Below, piece after piece: positions 37,651 through 49,059 of a DNA stretch of 64,000 nt. Position 1 is the first letter of the stretch, and each line of letters opens with the position of its first letter. The notes under the pieces were generated by a model. The model searched no databases and was not told the origin of the DNA. It saw only the letters and a list, made by a program, of their open reading frames with translations. The position numbers were made by a program, and so were the translations under genes. The DNA lies in the NCBI GenBank assembly GCA_036346395.1, contig CM070596.1:1116001-1180000 (forward strand). The letters are read 5' to 3'. The stretch comes from Hsuehochloa calcarea (taxonomy: Eukaryota > Streptophyta > Magnoliopsida > Poales > Poaceae).

Positions 37651-39157
37651 TTAGTTCAGCTTTCGTTTCAGTTTTTTATCTCACTCAGAAGAGAAAGTCG
37701 TTGGTTCAGTGAGCAAAGTCCGTGTACCCCGATCTTTTTCCCTGTCCGTCCGAATCTCGAGGTTGAGATTCCTTCTAAGGGGGTAGGTTTGTAACATCCC
37801 AAAATTTGTTTTCTCAAAAATTTAATCTCAAATTAATTAATTAAAAATGTTTTAATTTTATTTGGATCTTATCTGTATTTTATGTGCAATTCTGGAAGGA
37901 AATATCAAAACTCCAATTTCGCACTCAAATTTCAAAACTCCATTTCAATCTAAATTCCAAATTCATATTCAAATCTCTAGAAAAATATTCATTCTAGTTT
38001 CTCGGTCTATCTATGTTTGCACTTCTCTCTTTTTCTTTAATATAAAAAAATCAAATTCTTGTTTGGTCACCCATCCCAAGCTCTTTAATGTGTTACCAGA
38101 ATTCTTTTTTTTCTTTCAATTGTTTGCATCACCTCTTTTATTTTGATATGATTCATTTTCTCTCTCTCTCCTACCTTCTTCTTCCCAAGCGTGCTTTCTG
38201 TTGTTTTTCTCCAACCGTGAAGACATGCCAAAGCCATGCCATGGCAGAGTCGCCATTGCCCAGCCCGGCCATCGTCGACTGCCGCCGGCGCCGCCCCTCA
38301 CCGCGTCGCCCCCTTCCTCGGCCACACCGCCCCTCCTCTCCCCTCTCCCGTGCCCCCAAGCCGCCATCCGAGCAGCACCCGAGCTATGCATGCATCAATG
38401 GCCGCCGGTTACCATTTCTCCCCCTTCTCCACACAGGATCAACTAATTTCAATTATGTTTGAAGCATTAAAACCACATTAACCTTACCCATGATACCATG
38501 CCATCAATTTTACGTTTGCTCCATCAATTGCATTCAATTTTGCCGTTTCTTTCTGTTCATCTCTTGTGAACCGAAAATTGAAGCATTATTCCCCGACCGT
38601 TTCCTGTCAACTCAAGCGTCCGCTTCGCATTATAAAGAGAGCATCGCGTGTCCCCCGCTCTCCTTTTCGATTCGCCTCAAACCCCAACCTCTATCTCCCC
38701 ACCATTTGCCTTGATTTCATCGACGACGTGCGTCGTGGAAAATCCTTCTCTGTCGGACTGCGTCGCCATCAAAGGTCCTCTCTTCGAGCCACCTCCACCA
38801 TAAGGTTCGCATCGTCGCATTCTACATCGTGCTTCCCTCGTCTTTGCCATAGCATCGCCGGAGAGCCACCGCTGTCCGTGCGCCCGAAAGCGTTGCCGTC
38901 ACCTCACTCTGTCTCGTCCAAACCGCCACCACCTTTGGATAGAGGACCTTGTCGGGGTTCCATTTTGTCCATTCTCCGACCACCCGTAGACCTCCTCACC
39001 GCCGATCGGTCCTGGACGTGCTGTGAAACTAGTTTATGTTATTGTTGTCTTGTTTGTTGTGTTCATTTCTTGTGCCAATGACTGAATGGACCCAACAATC
39101 ATAGACTTCTCCCCTTCCATTTATTTCTTTGATTCTCTATTAGGCAGAGAGGATTAT

Positions 39158-39275
39158 GTGCCGCGGCAGAGGATTGGCTATCCAAACCCTACCACGGCAG
39201 TGGACTGGCTGCCCAAACCCTACGATGGCAGAGCATTGGCTGCCCAAACCCTACCACGGCAGAGTATTGGTTGCC
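39158..39275. repeat. 31-bp tandem repeat in LTR 2
   Basis: About 3.7 copies of a unit containing CTGCCCAAACCCTACCACGG. Confidence 0.8.
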
Positions 39276-39283
39276 ATGGTAAA

Positions 39284-39455
39284 ATCACAGACGGTTTTAT
39301 ACACAAACCGTTTGTGATGAGATACTTATCACAAACGGTTCGTGGTTAGAACCGTCTGTGATATTCTCGGTATCACAGACGGTTCGTGATACGAACCGTC
39401 TGTCATATGTCATCACAGACGGTTTTTGTATAAAACCGTCTGTGATACTTTTGTT
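39284..39455. repeat. Cluster of four ATCACAGACGGTT hairpins
   Basis: Four adjacent inverted repeats of ATCACAGACGGTT and AACCGTCTGTGAT with short loops. Such motifs are known as subterminal repeats of grass CACTA elements. No CACTA terminal repeat was found on either side, so it is a fragment. Confidence 0.75.
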
Positions 39456-41713
39456 TCGTCAGGCGGGAAAATGAAAATTTGCACTTAATGGCGGGCTCCC
39501 GAAAATCTCTCTATATTAACAGAGTCATTCATCTCCTCCTTTGCCATCTTCATCTCCTCATTTGCCATCTCCATCTCCTCCTCTGCCATTTCTCCTCCTC
39601 TGCCATTTCTCCTCTGGCCTCCCAGAGGCACAAATGCGCGCGGCCTCCTCCACTCCCTAGCTATTGTGGGAAAGCTGTGGACCCTCCTTGTCATGCACAC
39701 ATATACTTTGCTCTTCTCTGTAAGAACCGAATAAGCAAATTCGTGTCATCAACACAAAAAGAGTCATCCAAATGAATGAGTTATCTAGTCGTGTCCCTAG
39801 CTTTGTACATGTTCTGTAAGAACCGAATTTTGTGAGAATTGAGTTTTTTTCATTCATTTTTGTGAGAATTGTAAATTGTTCTCTCTCTTACGAACTCCAA
39901 ATTCATTCATTCTTTCTCCTAAATTCATCTAAATTCATTCTCTACTTTCTAGTATTTATTTTATAATTTTTAGTTTTTATTTAATTTCTGCTATTTATTT
40001 GGTCCGATTCACGCGTGTAGAGTCAGATGTCGCCGACGCTAGTTTGGATCTACATGAAATGCTTACCTCCATCGTCACCGAAGGCGAGCCTCCTTTGACC
40101 ACTTTGAACCTATGATTTGTAAATAATGTTTCCTGTTTTAAAAGTTATGCATCACTAATTTATTTAAATGATAAGTTTAAACTGTAGGTTGCTAGTTAAA
40201 AATCTAAAGTTTGTTAATGTCATCCTTGATATTTGTTATCCTGTACCTTTGTAACCCTAGCGTAGAAATTATGTAATATTGATTACAACTTTGCATAATA
40301 GTTTTGTACGATAGAATTGCTTAGACATGCTTTGCAGCTTTATTTAACCATTGGGGGGGGGACAGTTATTACCCTTTATGCTTTGTTTGAAAAATGTATG
40401 ACATTAGGTAATATCAGTATTTGAAAAATAAAATGATGAAAATATGTTTTAGACTTGGGTGGATGGTAAGTTCAGGCGGGTGCAGTTAGAGCACGAGAAC
40501 TTGTATTGTGTAAAGTTCCACCCAAGTCATATTAAGGACTGACACTTGTGATTATCCAAACTGAGCAAAATCGTGCATCCACATGTCCTAAATGAGAAGG
40601 ACCTGACTGAATAATTTACTATGTTCTACCATTACGCCCATAGACTGTAGATGGTAGGAGTTACCTGGTAGTGCAGACAATAGTAATTGACGTCCATGTC
40701 TGTTAGGGCTTGCGTCGGGTGATGGTAATAGACGTCCATGTCTAGGCAGGTTACCCCCCACAACGGTGAGCTCCAGGTCGATGGTAAATGACGTCCATGG
40801 CTTGGGGTTAAGCTCATCGGGCGGGCTAATATTAGGATTCAGTATTGTAAAGCCATGCGATAATCGTTTAGTCGCACACCTCCGGAAATGTGTCAGACGG
40901 ACATTATATACTGATTATCTCGTGTAGTTCAAGCTGTACAACCTCTGCAGAGTGTAAAACTATTCGAATAGCCGTGTCCACGGTGAAAGGCGGGCAAGAT
41001 GCATTTCACATGGTAGATTTTGGTTTTATTTTCAAAAGAGTATATTTTGGGAACCGAGAGTAGTTGGGACTCTCGAGTAGTTTCTGGCAGCTAGCCAGGT
41101 TGGGCAACTAGAGCCCTATCCTTTAAACCTTGGCGGCTAGAGCCTTAATGCTAGTGGTTGGTAGCTAGAACCTCCAATAGAGATATAATTTATTTATTTA
41201 TCGAAACTACTTTTGTCAAATGTGCTTTATAAAATATGTTTAAACTTAAAAGATTACTTTATGCAAAAGAACCCTATAAGCCTCATTTGTTAAAGTTATG
41301 CATATGCATGTTTCCCAATACTAGTGGAGTACTTTATGTACTCGCATGCTACACTCATAATTAAATCTCAGAAACCTTCAACGACACGGAGGAGGACTAC
41401 GACTACTTCACATGTGACTTTGATGAAGGACACCTGAAGTACTAGATTGTGCTCCCCAGTCGAATGTCGTTGGGTAATTTGATGGGCCATCACTCGAAGT
41501 TTAACTTTTGTTGTTTCCGCTGCTGTAAGATTTAAAGTCTTTTGACCTCTTTTGTAATAAGCAACCATAAGGCCGACACTCAGTTGTTTATTAATGTTAT
41601 TTCATGATTCGAACTTGTTATCAACGATGTTTCTACTGTATGCACTAGTTATTGATCATGGAACTGGTGCAGGAATACACAGAGGGTTCGGATTCAGAAA
41701 TCCGGTCCCGACA

Positions 41714-42471
41714 ACTAGGTCACGAGCCCACAGGTTCCACATGTTATATTTTGATTCTTTTTCCGCTGTTGTTATTTGAAAGTATTTGGCCTATCCAGCC
41801 ATTCTGCAAGACAAAAGCCGTAAGGTATATTTACGATTTGTTTAATATTTTGTAATAACTCTGCATTTTTGTGATATGTATTTGAACCAACCATATAACT
41901 GTGTGTGCTATTGACTGATCCAGGGAATGACACATATATACACAGTTGGTCCCAAGTATTTCAAAAGTATTTTTTGAGACAAAAATACCTATAACACTTC
42001 CATATGGCCAACCTAGAATATTCAAATAGATGGATATTGTTATTTTTAAAAGAATCGATAGATATTGTTAATCAAAGTTAAAATAATTTGCCACTTAGGT
42101 TTGTCAACTTGTTCAATAGGTTGAGAGGTCTGGGGCGCATGCGTGGAATGCATAAACTTTCCATTTATGCACCATTTGTCTCAAACAAGAAGGCGAGCGG
42201 ATGCGTTTTGGTTCAACTGCCCAAGTCTAGCTTTTCTTTTTTGGGGCATGTTTGAATTTGAATTTGAATTTGAATTTGAATTTTACGAGTTTAGTTTACG
42301 AAAATTTGTCGTGTGGCCTTGATCAAACGGTCCAGATGGTGCCAAGTGGTCGATACCTGGCCGTACACGCCGCACCAAAGCAGAAGAAAAGCCCATCGGA
42401 CTTTCTTATCCGTTACCACGCTTCCATTCCACTAAACCCCCGCATCGGCATCGCCGTCCGCCGCTCCGGCC
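41714..42471. other. Upstream region of the S1-domain gene
   Basis: Moderately AT-rich DNA that should contain the promoter and 5' UTR of the gene starting at 42472. No clear TATA box was chosen. Confidence 0.45.
42251..42283. repeat. (TTTGAA)n hexanucleotide microsatellite
   Basis: About five and a half tandem copies of TTTGAA. Confidence 0.9.
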
Positions 42472-45400
42472 ATGGAAGCCTTCGCCGCCGCCCCCGCGGC
42501 CGGCGTTTTCGCGGGCTCCGGCACCGTGGCGCCCCCCGTCATCCTCCGCCGTCGCGGCGCTCGCGCTCCGGCGCCCGCCGGTGCGCCTGCTCCGCGCGCC
42601 GCCGCGCGCCGGCGGCGACGGAGGGGACCTGCCGCCGCTGGACAAGTGGGACATGATGGAGCTGGATTTCGGGCGGTTCCTCGGGGAGGACCCCAAGCTC
42701 ACCCTCGCAAAGGTCGCTCCTCTACGGCTTAGTACTACAATTTATCTCATCCCTAGAGACTGTGGATAAGATTTTTTTTTTAACAACACTGTGAATAAGA
42801 TGAATAATGCTGCCTTGTTTTAATGCTTGAATGCAAATTCATATGTACTTCTAACGAAACGATCGTTGCAAGTGGAGTACTGTACTAGGATTCTAGGAAT
42901 CTTCGTGTATAATTTAGTGTTCAAATTTATCTGCAGTTGCTACCACCTCAGATTCCATCTTGATTGTGAGGAACCATTGCGCCATCCAGTAAAAAATACC
43001 GTCCCGTGTTCTGTTATTTTTTTTTCTTCCACCAGCATGGACGTTTTAATGTTGTGCCTAGCACCCCATGCCTGATTTTGGATTGCTCGTGCTAGATTTA
43101 GTTAACTTTTGTCTCACATTTTACAGCAATCAGGCTAAACCAGTTGATGCATATATTTCATTTTCAATAGCCATCTATACTTGTTAGAAAGTTTCTAGCA
43201 ACACGGGCTGTTCTCAGTTGTTATTAAGCTGAGTGGATTACAGTCATTTACAAGCATGAAAGTAAATTTGAGCTTTGTAGCTGGGGCAGGTACAAGCCCC
43301 AATATATTGCCTACCTTCTAAGATACGATAATCATGAACCAACCTGGTGCACACTATGAAATTTTGACAATGCACACGATACTGTGTTCTGGAAACATGG
43401 TTTCTGTCATTTGATTCTACTAAGCAATCAGCATGCCTTGTGTGTTATGGAATTATTCCTTCAGATACTGCTCAAGAAGTCCGACCCAGATGCTTCATCC
43501 CTTGACGTGGAGAAACTAATTGCCAGCAAGAAGGACAAGTTGGATGATATTTTGAGGGAGTTCATGGATGCTAATAAGCAAGACCAGACTTCCAACATGC
43601 AAGAGCCAATAAGCAAGCCGATGAAAGACAGCCATTATTTGAGTCTGTCAAGGCCTGTACTGGGCAAAGCAAAGCAAGATGAGCCTCCTTTGACTTTGCT
43701 GCGACCAGCAGGAAGCAAACCGAAGCAAGATGAGCCTTCTTTGACTCCGTTGCGACCAGTAGGGAGCAAATCAAAGGAAGATAATCCTTCTTTGACCTTG
43801 TTGCGGCCAGTGGGGAGCAAACCAAAAGTACAGGGCAAGCTGGTGCAAGACAGTTGGCCTAGCAGGAGAGTTTTGCATCCGGAACAGAGTCGAGTGAAGT
43901 TGGGAGCACCTCAAGAAAGAATAATGTGGATGTCACCTTGCGGAAACCCACAGTGCATCAGAGTGAAGACGATGAATTGAAGTCGAATCTGAAAATGAAA
44001 CCAAATATTGACTTGAAAATGAGGAAAGATATGGATGAGGATTTGGCCAACATTTCTCTTCTTCAAAAGCCAGAGGCCGCAAAAGATGTTGCTAATTTAA
44101 ATCAAGAGTATGCCTCTGCTGGCTCTGCCGCAATTGCCGCTGGAGAGGATGTCAATGAAGTTGAGGCAGAAACAAATGGTGAAGTACAATGCCCCGAATG
44201 CAACAGGCTGTGATGAAATTGGTGCTTTTGAAGCTGATGATGTGCAAATGTCCCAAATTTCAGGTCTTGATGAAAAATCGGTGATTGACAGTAATTATGC
44301 TCATGAATCGTCTGGACTAACTGACGATCCTAGTGCAGGTAAGGAAGGCATAAGAGAGCTGTAATCTGTTTTCTATTATATTCATCCATGATGTTAATGT
44401 TGTGTTAGTATTTTCAAGGACTCCAGCCATCTGAGCAAAGTTTTATCCAAGAAATAGACTCTTCCGCTCATCCGGTGGATAACCAATCAGTGACCAGCAA
44501 CAATTTCTCTATGCAAGCTTTCTTGCATGGAAAACCTAAGAGGTACTTTCTGATGGGACTCTGCGCTTATATTTTTAGCACAACGTTTTCACTTTTCATC
44601 ACTTGACATCTGATCATTCTCTGAAGCTCCCATGGAAAATGCTATGTTTGGTATTTCTGCTGGTACTGCTAGTTGTAGGGCCTTGTCTGTCCTTAAGAAA
44701 AAGATTACTGACAATTATGAGTACGTCTGGTTTTATTCCACATTGCATTTTCTCGTTATGTTATTCTCGAAAACAAAATTTTATGTTTGGTATTTCTGCT
44801 GATACTGCTAGTTGTAGGGCCTTGTCTGTCCTTAAGAAAAAGATTATTGACAATTATGAGCACATCTGGTTTTATTCCACACCACATTTTCTCGTTATGT
44901 TATTCTCGAAAACCTTGTGATATAACCAGAAGGGATGCGCCTTGCCGTTGTTGTGCTAATGTATGTAACCTTCTTGTTTGAATAACTTTTCTTCTTTAGA
45001 ACATCTGCATTTTCTCATTGTGTTATTCCAAAAAATCATGTGAGGTTAACCTGGAGGTATACACTTGCCGTTGTTGTGGTAATGTTTTGTAACCTTCTTG
45101 TTTGAATAACTTTTCTTCTTTTGTAAAGAAGAATGTAGCCTATTATGTCTGTAATTCTGTATACTTATTTTCTAGTGTGTAGACTTGCATAGTTGTATAC
45201 ATAGGTGGTTAAGATGTGTACGCATGTCAATTTGGTTAACATATTTTGCCCCTATGAGAGTGTGCTTCATGCGGTTGCACTAATTCAAATTTGGTATATC
45301 CCTTTTCTCCCTGCTCTTCTGCTTTTGAAGTACTGATATCATTATGCTTTCCTGCATGTTCAGTCACCTGACCGCTAATATGGCAGTTTTTACTTTGTAG

Positions 45401-48400
45401 GAAAGACCTATCTGTTGAAACCTTGCCATCTCAAGACGATGCTGAGAAGATGAATGCTAGTGATGATAACAAAAGTTATGTTGATGATGGGGGAAACGTC
45501 TTATCTTCAAAATTAGAGGTAATGTGAATTTCCTGATATTTGAGCTTCAGCGTCTTTATGGTCTTGCAGACTTAACAACAACACTTCAATGAGTGAATGC
45601 AGCTTGTGTGGGACGAGATGTTCCTCCTATAAACCTTTTTAATTCTTGTAAGTATGAAACTATGAATCATAAGTTACTGAATCACTAACACAGGACATCA
45701 CTGAGAGTGACTGGAAAAGACTAGAGCATTATGCAATTACTGGAGAAAAGGTTGAGGTGGAGCTGATAAACTGCAGTGCGAAGGGATTTGTTGTAAGTTT
45801 TTAGCCGGTTTCCGAATCAATGCCTGCTTTATCAAATTATAGCCCTGGTGTTGCCTGAGCTTTGTTATGACTTCCTTGCCAGGTATCACTCAACTCGCTG
45901 ATAGGTTTCTTACCATATCGTAATCTTGCTACGAAATGGAAATTCTTAGCTTTTGAGACTTGGTTAAGAAGGAAGGGTGGTGATCCTTCCTTGTACAAGC
46001 AGAGTCTGGGCATGGAGGAAGGTTTTGAGGTTAATGATAGGAACATAGAATTGGGATCTAGCTCAGTTTCAGAAGAAGCTCGTCAGGATCAAGGAACTCT
46101 GCCGTCTAAGCTGAAGTTTGAGGATCTTCTTCGAACATATGACCAAGAGAAATCCAAGTTCTTATCATCATTTATTGGTCAAGTATGAATCCATTGTTGT
46201 TGTCCTAGCATTCTTATTCATTTGTATTGTTGTAGTTAATATGCCATTATTTTGCAGAGGCTCCGAGTATCAGTTGTCCTGGCTGACAGGAATTCCAAGC
46301 GAATATTTTTCTCTATGAAACCAAAAGAAAGTGAAGAGTTGATTCAGAAAAAGAAAAGTCTGATGGTACTTGTGCTCTCATTAGTATGCTACAACATTTT
46401 TATGGTTGTAATTTATGCCACCTAACATACGGAAATAAAAAGGCTGCAAAAATTTGTATTAGCAATATAGTTTCTGGAAAGCACCAAAATCCAGCAAAAA
46501 GTTAGGAGGGGAATCAGGAATTCTGTATGGAATATGGAATTCTTCTGCATTCTAAGTGCAATTCTTAACCTTTTTGTAGTTCCACTTGCATCTGAAGTGG
46601 ATATTTTCCTTCTCTACTCAATTCCAGAGTGCGTGTAAAAAAGTGGCTAGGTTATATTTGCCCTGTAAGCAATTTGAAGCATCTTGGACCTAATGAACTG
46701 GTGTAGCAGTTATTGCTCAACCCTGGACCGAAGCAGGTTATTGCCCTGTTTATACAGTGTTTGACCAATAAAATTTTAATTTCATTTAGTGTTTTTATAT
46801 TCAAGAACTTAATATTGGTGATAATATCAATTCTTGAGCTGTAGCAGATCTTTGTCAGTTTTTACTATCATCATGGAGTAAAACCAGTTTCCGTTACTCT
46901 GATTTATTGGTTTGCACAGCCTTAAATACTATTTTCTTATTGTGCAGGCTAGGCTTAATATTGGAGATACTGTTAAATGCACTATCAAGCGATTTGTTTA
47001 CTTTGGGATATTTGTTGAGGTAGGTCTAATTCTACTATTGTATGATATTTCATCAAGTTCAGCAGCTAACTGTTTCTTCTTTCAAAGGTTGAAGGAGTTC
47101 CTGCTTTGATTCAGCAGTGGGAAGTGTCATGGGATGATACCTTAGATCCATTAGTTTCTTACAAAATTGGTCAGGTAACACTTAGGAGTTGTGATTTTCC
47201 TGTTATCTACTTCTTTGCTTTTTGAAGTTTTCTATTGAAGTTGTCAATCTTTGTATACTTAAAATTATCGTTCCGTTCGAAATTGATATGTGGGAGGGAG
47301 GGAGGAGAGAAACATTCTCAGTTTTTTATGCCTACGATATTATCCTTTTCCCCTTCAATCTGACATGGATAGCTCTGTAATTTTTGTTTAACAACTCAAT
47401 TCAATAGTGCTAAAATGCTCATACAATGCTATAATTTTTGGGACTTACAAAAGTTATTTTCATTTCCAGGTTGTGGATGCTAAAGTTATTCAACTGGATT
47501 ATACTAATAACCGTATCTTTTTGTCACTTAAAGATGTAAAGGTACTGCTTCCCCCCTTTTCCACATATTTGTTCAGCATGTTGAGTTGCTGGTTTCAGAT
47601 TTTTTATTTTCTCTTCTTGTCCTTTCCCCTGCTATGCAGCCAAATCCGTCGGTAGGAGTCTTGGAAGCAGTCATTGGCGAGGAACTATCACTTGGTGGAG
47701 CTCTTGAACCCGTACAAGCAGATTTTGAGGTTTGTATGAGTTCATCTTACATTGAAGATGATTTGAAGGTTCTGGATATCTGAATCGGAGAGCTTGTGGA
47801 TCCTCCTCATTTTATTAGTTTGTTCGGTTCTTGTTCTTCATTCAAAGTTAATGCCTAGAACTGCAATGGTCATGCATACGCCCTTGTAAATGGTTGATTA
47901 ACTTTCTTTTATTTCATCTTTTTAATTCTCCTTCCGCTTGTGTTGCATCTTCATTCTGACCCTTTGTTATTTGATCATAATTGTTTTAGTGGCCTGAGGT
48001 TGAAGCCCTCATCCAAGAGATGAAAAATATTGAGCAAGTGAAGGATGTTTACAAAGGACGATTCTTACGAAGCCCAGGATTAGCTCCAACCTTCCAGGTA
48101 AGGCCAAAAAATTGGAACATGATCTATCACCTTCCAGTCCAATATGCATATTTCTGCACCTTGGTTCGCGAAACCGATTTCCTTGACTCATTTCTTGTCA
48201 AATCGATTGCTTGCTAGGTATATATGGCACCTTTGGTTGGCCGCAAATATAAGCTCCTTGCGCGGTATGGAAACAATGTGCAAGAGGTATGTAACAAGGT
48301 GAAGCGGGTTTAAATGACCAATTAGACTGAAAGTTAATAGCTGGTCACTCTTACATAGTGTGGGTGTACTCTTGTGCAGGTGATGGTGGATACATCACTG

Positions 48401-48454
48401 GACAAAGAAGAGTTGAAAGAGGCAATTTTGATGTGCACAAATAGGGTGAGCTGA
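42472..48454 (+). CDS. S1-domain RNA-binding protein, probably plastid (At1g12800/SDP-like); three apparent frameshifts
   Basis: Fourteen exons: 42472-42712, 43465-44338, 44419-44542, 45401-45518, 45694-45792, 45883-46182, 46258-46365, 46948-47019, 47088-47174, 47470-47541, 47640-47729, 47990-48097, 48218-48286, 48380-48454. All junctions are GT-AG and phases agree. The Ala/Arg-rich N-terminus resembles a transit peptide. Exon 2 has repeats of the type LTLLRPxGSKPK. Two S1 OB folds follow: TGEKVEVELINCSAKGFVVS with IGFLPYRNLA, and IGDTVKCTIKRFVYFGIFVE with VPALIQQWEVSW. The C-terminus (SPGLAPTFQVYMAPLVGRKY, then SLDKEELKEAILMCTNRV) recalls Arabidopsis At1g12800, linked to plastid rRNA processing; this is from memory. 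The exon sum is 2437 nt, one over a multiple of three. A run of six C at 42532-42537 breaks the frame, and two compensating shifts lie in exon 2 (43860-43920 and 44150-44200). Either assembly errors or a damaged allele. Confidence 0.85.
44643..44917. repeat. 139-bp tandem duplication in an S1-gene intron
   Basis: Two near-identical copies start at 44643 and 44782 (TATGTTTGGTATTTCTGCTG). A second, weaker duplication covers about 44917-45000 and 45040-45125 (GCCGTTGTTGTG, CTTCTTGTTTGAATAAC). Both are in the intron between 44542 and 45401. Confidence 0.85.
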
Positions 48455-49050
48455 TCAGGGTTCCCATGCTGGGATCCCATGTGAGTAATTCCACGGGATC
48501 ATTTTGGAAACTTTTTCCTTTCTTTATTTTGCGACGCAGAGGGTTGTACAGAAATACTGTCCTGTGGCTGTGCCAAGTTTATTTTGACTCGTGTCGTGTA
48601 TGCCTGACAGCCTGAGCCCAGCTGTGTTCCTCTTGAACTTGAAGGTACCAGGTGATATGTAGTCATAGCATTGTAGCTTTGTAGAGAAGGGGTGTAACAT
48701 GTTGATCCTCTAGCGGATGCGCGAAGGATAGAAAATGAGCAGGTTTGCTTCTCATGCCTCTGCCTCTGCGGACAATATAGAAAACTAGTTTTCCTAAAAT
48801 GATTTTGTGCTGCGCCAGAGAATTCTTACACGGTGGAGAACTTTGGAGAAATGAAGCAATGATAACAACACGATAGTTGATCTGACAAGGGAATTATATA
48901 GCACGCAGGCTAACGATCCAAGGACGATACGCGCATGCCTTTAGGGGTTAGAAATACATAGGACATATGGACGAAGAGGGTCGAACTGTTGCGTTGAATG
49001 TGGTCATTTGCCTTTGCGGTCCAGCTCAGCGTTGTACTTCTCGCTTGCAC
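48455..49050. other. 3' flank of the S1-domain gene
   Basis: Contains the probable 3' UTR and a short spacer before the PMD/GRF pseudogene. Nothing else was recognised. Confidence 0.5.
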
Positions 49051-49059
49051 TTTAGCTTT

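Larger units (their letters stand above)
37790..41713 (+). repeat. Long gypsy-type LTR 2
   Basis: Begins TGTAACATCCCAAAATTTG after the purine tract AAGGGGGTAGG and ends near CGGTCCCGACA (3.92 kb). Shared features with LTR 1 are listed there. Its middle contains extra material: a 31-bp tandem repeat at 39158-39275 and a palindrome cluster at 39284-39455, which explains part of the length difference. Confidence 0.65.

Noticed and set aside
44603..44920. Open frame in the S1-gene intron as an extra exon
   Set aside because: No acceptor/donor pair joins it in phase to the flanking exons, and the flanking exons 44542 and 45401 join in phase without it.
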